Origin: Bacteriovoracales bacterium
Lineage (GTDB): Bacteria; Bdellovibrionota; Bacteriovoracia; Bacteriovoracales; Bacteriovoracaceae
DNA length: 6,591 nucleotides
NCBI GenBank assembly: GCA_007117175.1
Contig: SKGZ01000196.1
Coordinates: forward strand, 1-6,591
Reading direction: 5' to 3'
Positions 5,284 through 6,591 of this stretch are shown piece by piece (positions within the stretch are counted from its first letter, which is position 1; each line of letters opens with the position of its first letter). Under the pieces are notes generated by a model that worked only from the letters and a program-made list of their open reading frames with translations, was not told the DNA's origin and did no database searches. The position numbers were made by a program, and so were the translations under genes.

Positions 5284-6249
5284 ATGGCCCGTGCTGAATT
5301 ATTGATTAGCAACTCGTTTATCGTTGTATTTATTCTTTTTATTTTTAGCTCTTGTTCTTTGACTCAGAAAACAGTGCTGCGAGGTTCTCACCAAATTTTT
5401 GAAGATGGCTCTCTAGCCTATCAAAAAATTGGCAATTGGCAGCAGTTTGAGCAAGATTTTGCTGCTAATATTTTACAATTAGAAGCTCTGTATGAATTTG
5501 ATTCTAAAAATCTTTACTTGCTCGCCCTGCTGATTAAAGGTTATTCCTCTTTAGCCTTTGGCCTGCATGAAACACTGGCACTTGATCCTAAGCAAAAAAA
5601 ATTTCGTGAAAAACAAGCAATGTATTTTTACAATAAGGCACTTAGCCTAGGTCAAGACTACCTTGAGCGTAGAAAATTAGCCATTTCAGACTTACTTAAA
5701 GTGATGAATGATCAACAGGCCTTTCAAGCAAAACTCAACCGCCATCTCAAAAAGCGGGATCACTTAGCGGCATTCTATATAGCTCAAGCTTGGGGAGGTT
5801 TTTTAAATCTGAACCGTCAGCAAACCAGGATTATGCCCCACCTCGGCGCAGTCACCCAATTAGCAGATTGGGTGTGTCAGCAAGATCCTCAATTTGAATG
5901 GGGAGCATGCTATCTCTTCAAGGCCATGGTGGCTGCATCCTTACCACCAGCTCTGACTCATAGTGAAGTCAGTGCTGAAAAGCTCATCGCCCAATATAAA
6001 CAGCTGCACCCTGAAAGCTTATTAGGTGAAATCATTGAGCTACAAATGATTGAGCTGCCACAAAAAAGAAAAGCACTCACCTCTCAAAAACTTAAAAAAC
6101 TCAAAAACAAGTTTGCAGAAAAAGAAGAATTGCTACAAAAGCCTGCTTATCGTGCAAAACCCAATCCCTTTCACTCTCGCTATCAGCTCTTTAATGTGAT
6201 TGCTCAAAAAAGATTTGAACTTATATTGCAACATCAAGAGGTCCTATGA
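5284..6249 (+). CDS. TRAP transporter-associated TatT-family lipoprotein
   Basis: 321 residues from the preferred ATG (333 if the ATG at 5248 is used). Seen: a lipoprotein signal with a hydrophobic run at residues 11-22 and a lipobox-like FSSC whose Cys is residue 24. With Ser after the Cys, outer-membrane sorting is expected if E. coli rules apply. The rest is alpha-helical, with hallmarks of the TatT family: HLAAFYIAQAWGG (160-172), DPQFEWGACYLF (201-212), and a C-terminal helical stretch. In Treponema the TatT lipoprotein forms a TPR-like trimer that binds the DctP-type protein TatP, and both are thought to work with a TRAP permease. The TGA overlaps the ATG of just such a DctP-type gene (ATGA), which strongly supports a TatT-TatP pair. 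The ligand is unknown; hydrophobic ligands have been proposed for the family. Confidence 0.85.
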   Translation: MARAELLISNSFIVVFILFIFSSCSLTQKTVLRGSHQIFEDGSLAYQKIGNWQQFEQDFAANILQLEALYEFDSKNLYLLALLIKGYSSLAFGLHETLALDPKQKKFREKQAMYFYNKALSLGQDYLERRKLAISDLLKVMNDQQAFQAKLNRHLKKRDHLAAFYIAQAWGGFLNLNRQQTRIMPHLGAVTQLADWVCQQDPQFEWGACYLFKAMVAASLPPALTHSEVSAEKLIAQYKQLHPESLLGEIIELQMIELPQKRKALTSQKLKKLKNKFAEKEELLQKPAYRAKPNPFHSRYQLFNVIAQKRFELILQHQEVL

Positions 6250-6591
6250 AATCACTATTCATTTTCATCTTTTTCGTGAGTCTGAGCGCACAAGCTCTGA
6301 CTTTAAAACTGGCCTTTCTCGCTCCCCAAGGAACCAGTTGGGCCCAAAGTCTGACTCAAATGAATAAAGAAATTACCAAAGCAACCGAGTCGCGGGTCAA
6401 AATGAAAATGTACTTTGGAGGAGTGGCCGGAGATGAAGTGGATGTTCTCAGAAAAACCAGAGTGGGGCAATTACACGGAGGAATCTTTACTGGAAAAACT
6501 CTAGGAGAGATCTATCCTGACATTCGAGTGATGGAACTTCCTTTTACCTTTCACAAGAATCCAGATAGCGCACTTAAAACACTACAACATT
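6246..6591 (+). CDS. TRAP transporter substrate-binding protein, DctP/TatP family, truncated by window edge
   Basis: Only the first 115 residues are visible. The ATG overlaps the tatT-like stop as ATGA, and an AAGAGG-like stretch (6236-6241) lies just upstream. Seen: a typical Sec signal peptide with K2, a Phe-rich core (residues 4-12) and an AQA signal peptidase site (15-17), so the protein should be periplasmic and soluble. The mature start (LTLKLAFLAPQGTSW) and GGVAGDEVDVLRKTRVGQL are typical of the DctP fold, and ELPFTF (near 98-103) is a family-like segment. It would bind the solute and hand it to DctQ/DctM-type membrane subunits, expected to the right of the window. The tight link to a TatT-like gene makes it TatP-like rather than a classical C4-dicarboxylate DctP. 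The substrate is not predictable from this fragment. Confidence 0.88.
   Translation, partial: MKSLFIFIFFVSLSAQALTLKLAFLAPQGTSWAQSLTQMNKEITKATESRVKMKMYFGGVAGDEVDVLRKTRVGQLHGGIFTGKTLGEIYPDIRVMELPFTFHKNPDSALKTLQH

Overview
This 6.6 kb window is a bacterial chromosome segment of moderate-to-low GC (roughly low 40s percent by eye). It has two divergent transcription units and no mobile elements, CRISPR arrays, tRNA or rRNA. A hexameric-type citrate synthase, a bacterial Rsm22-like protein, an SfsA, FolE2 used as the GTP cyclohydrolase, and a TatT/TatP-type TRAP pair together point to a Gram-negative proteobacterium-like organism. A member of the Bdellovibrionota (low-GC Bdellovibrio/Bacteriovorax relatives) is my best guess, but this is inference from gene content and not a match to a known genome.

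Left half, minus strand: gltA (citrate synthase, 1017-2279) is followed 22 nt downstream by an Rsm22-family methyltransferase-like ribosome assembly protein (start at 994, C-terminus cut off by the left window edge). They look like one two-gene operon reading leftwards: first step of the TCA cycle plus a probable Fe-S-containing ribosome assembly factor.

Centre, 2280-2573: a divergent intergenic region of about 294 bp. It holds candidate back-to-back promoters with overlapping -10 elements and a leader of about 175 nt with short inverted repeats. It ends in two Shine-Dalgarno-like tracts.

Right half, plus strand: a 51-codon signal-peptide ORF (2574-2729) with a very strong RBS sits 4 nt upstream of sfsA, which lacks an RBS of its own. 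sfsA overlaps a NadD-like nucleotidyltransferase by 4 nt (ATGA). folE2 follows after 81 nt, then after 70 nt comes a TRAP-associated lipoprotein of the TatT family, which overlaps by 4 nt (ATGA) a DctP/TatP-type periplasmic solute-binding protein that runs off the right edge. The first part is a cofactor-flavoured cluster (NAD and pterin/folate/preQ0 entry steps). The second is the beginning of a TRAP uptake system whose membrane subunits should lie to the right.

The points most worth a second look are: the small secreted-looking ORF apparently driving sfsA translation; the NadD-like gene, which stops at an amber codon straight after its SSSxLR motif although the same frame stays open for 19 more codons resembling the normal NadD tail; and the long leader of the plus-strand unit. 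I did not find clear evidence of a wholly new system.
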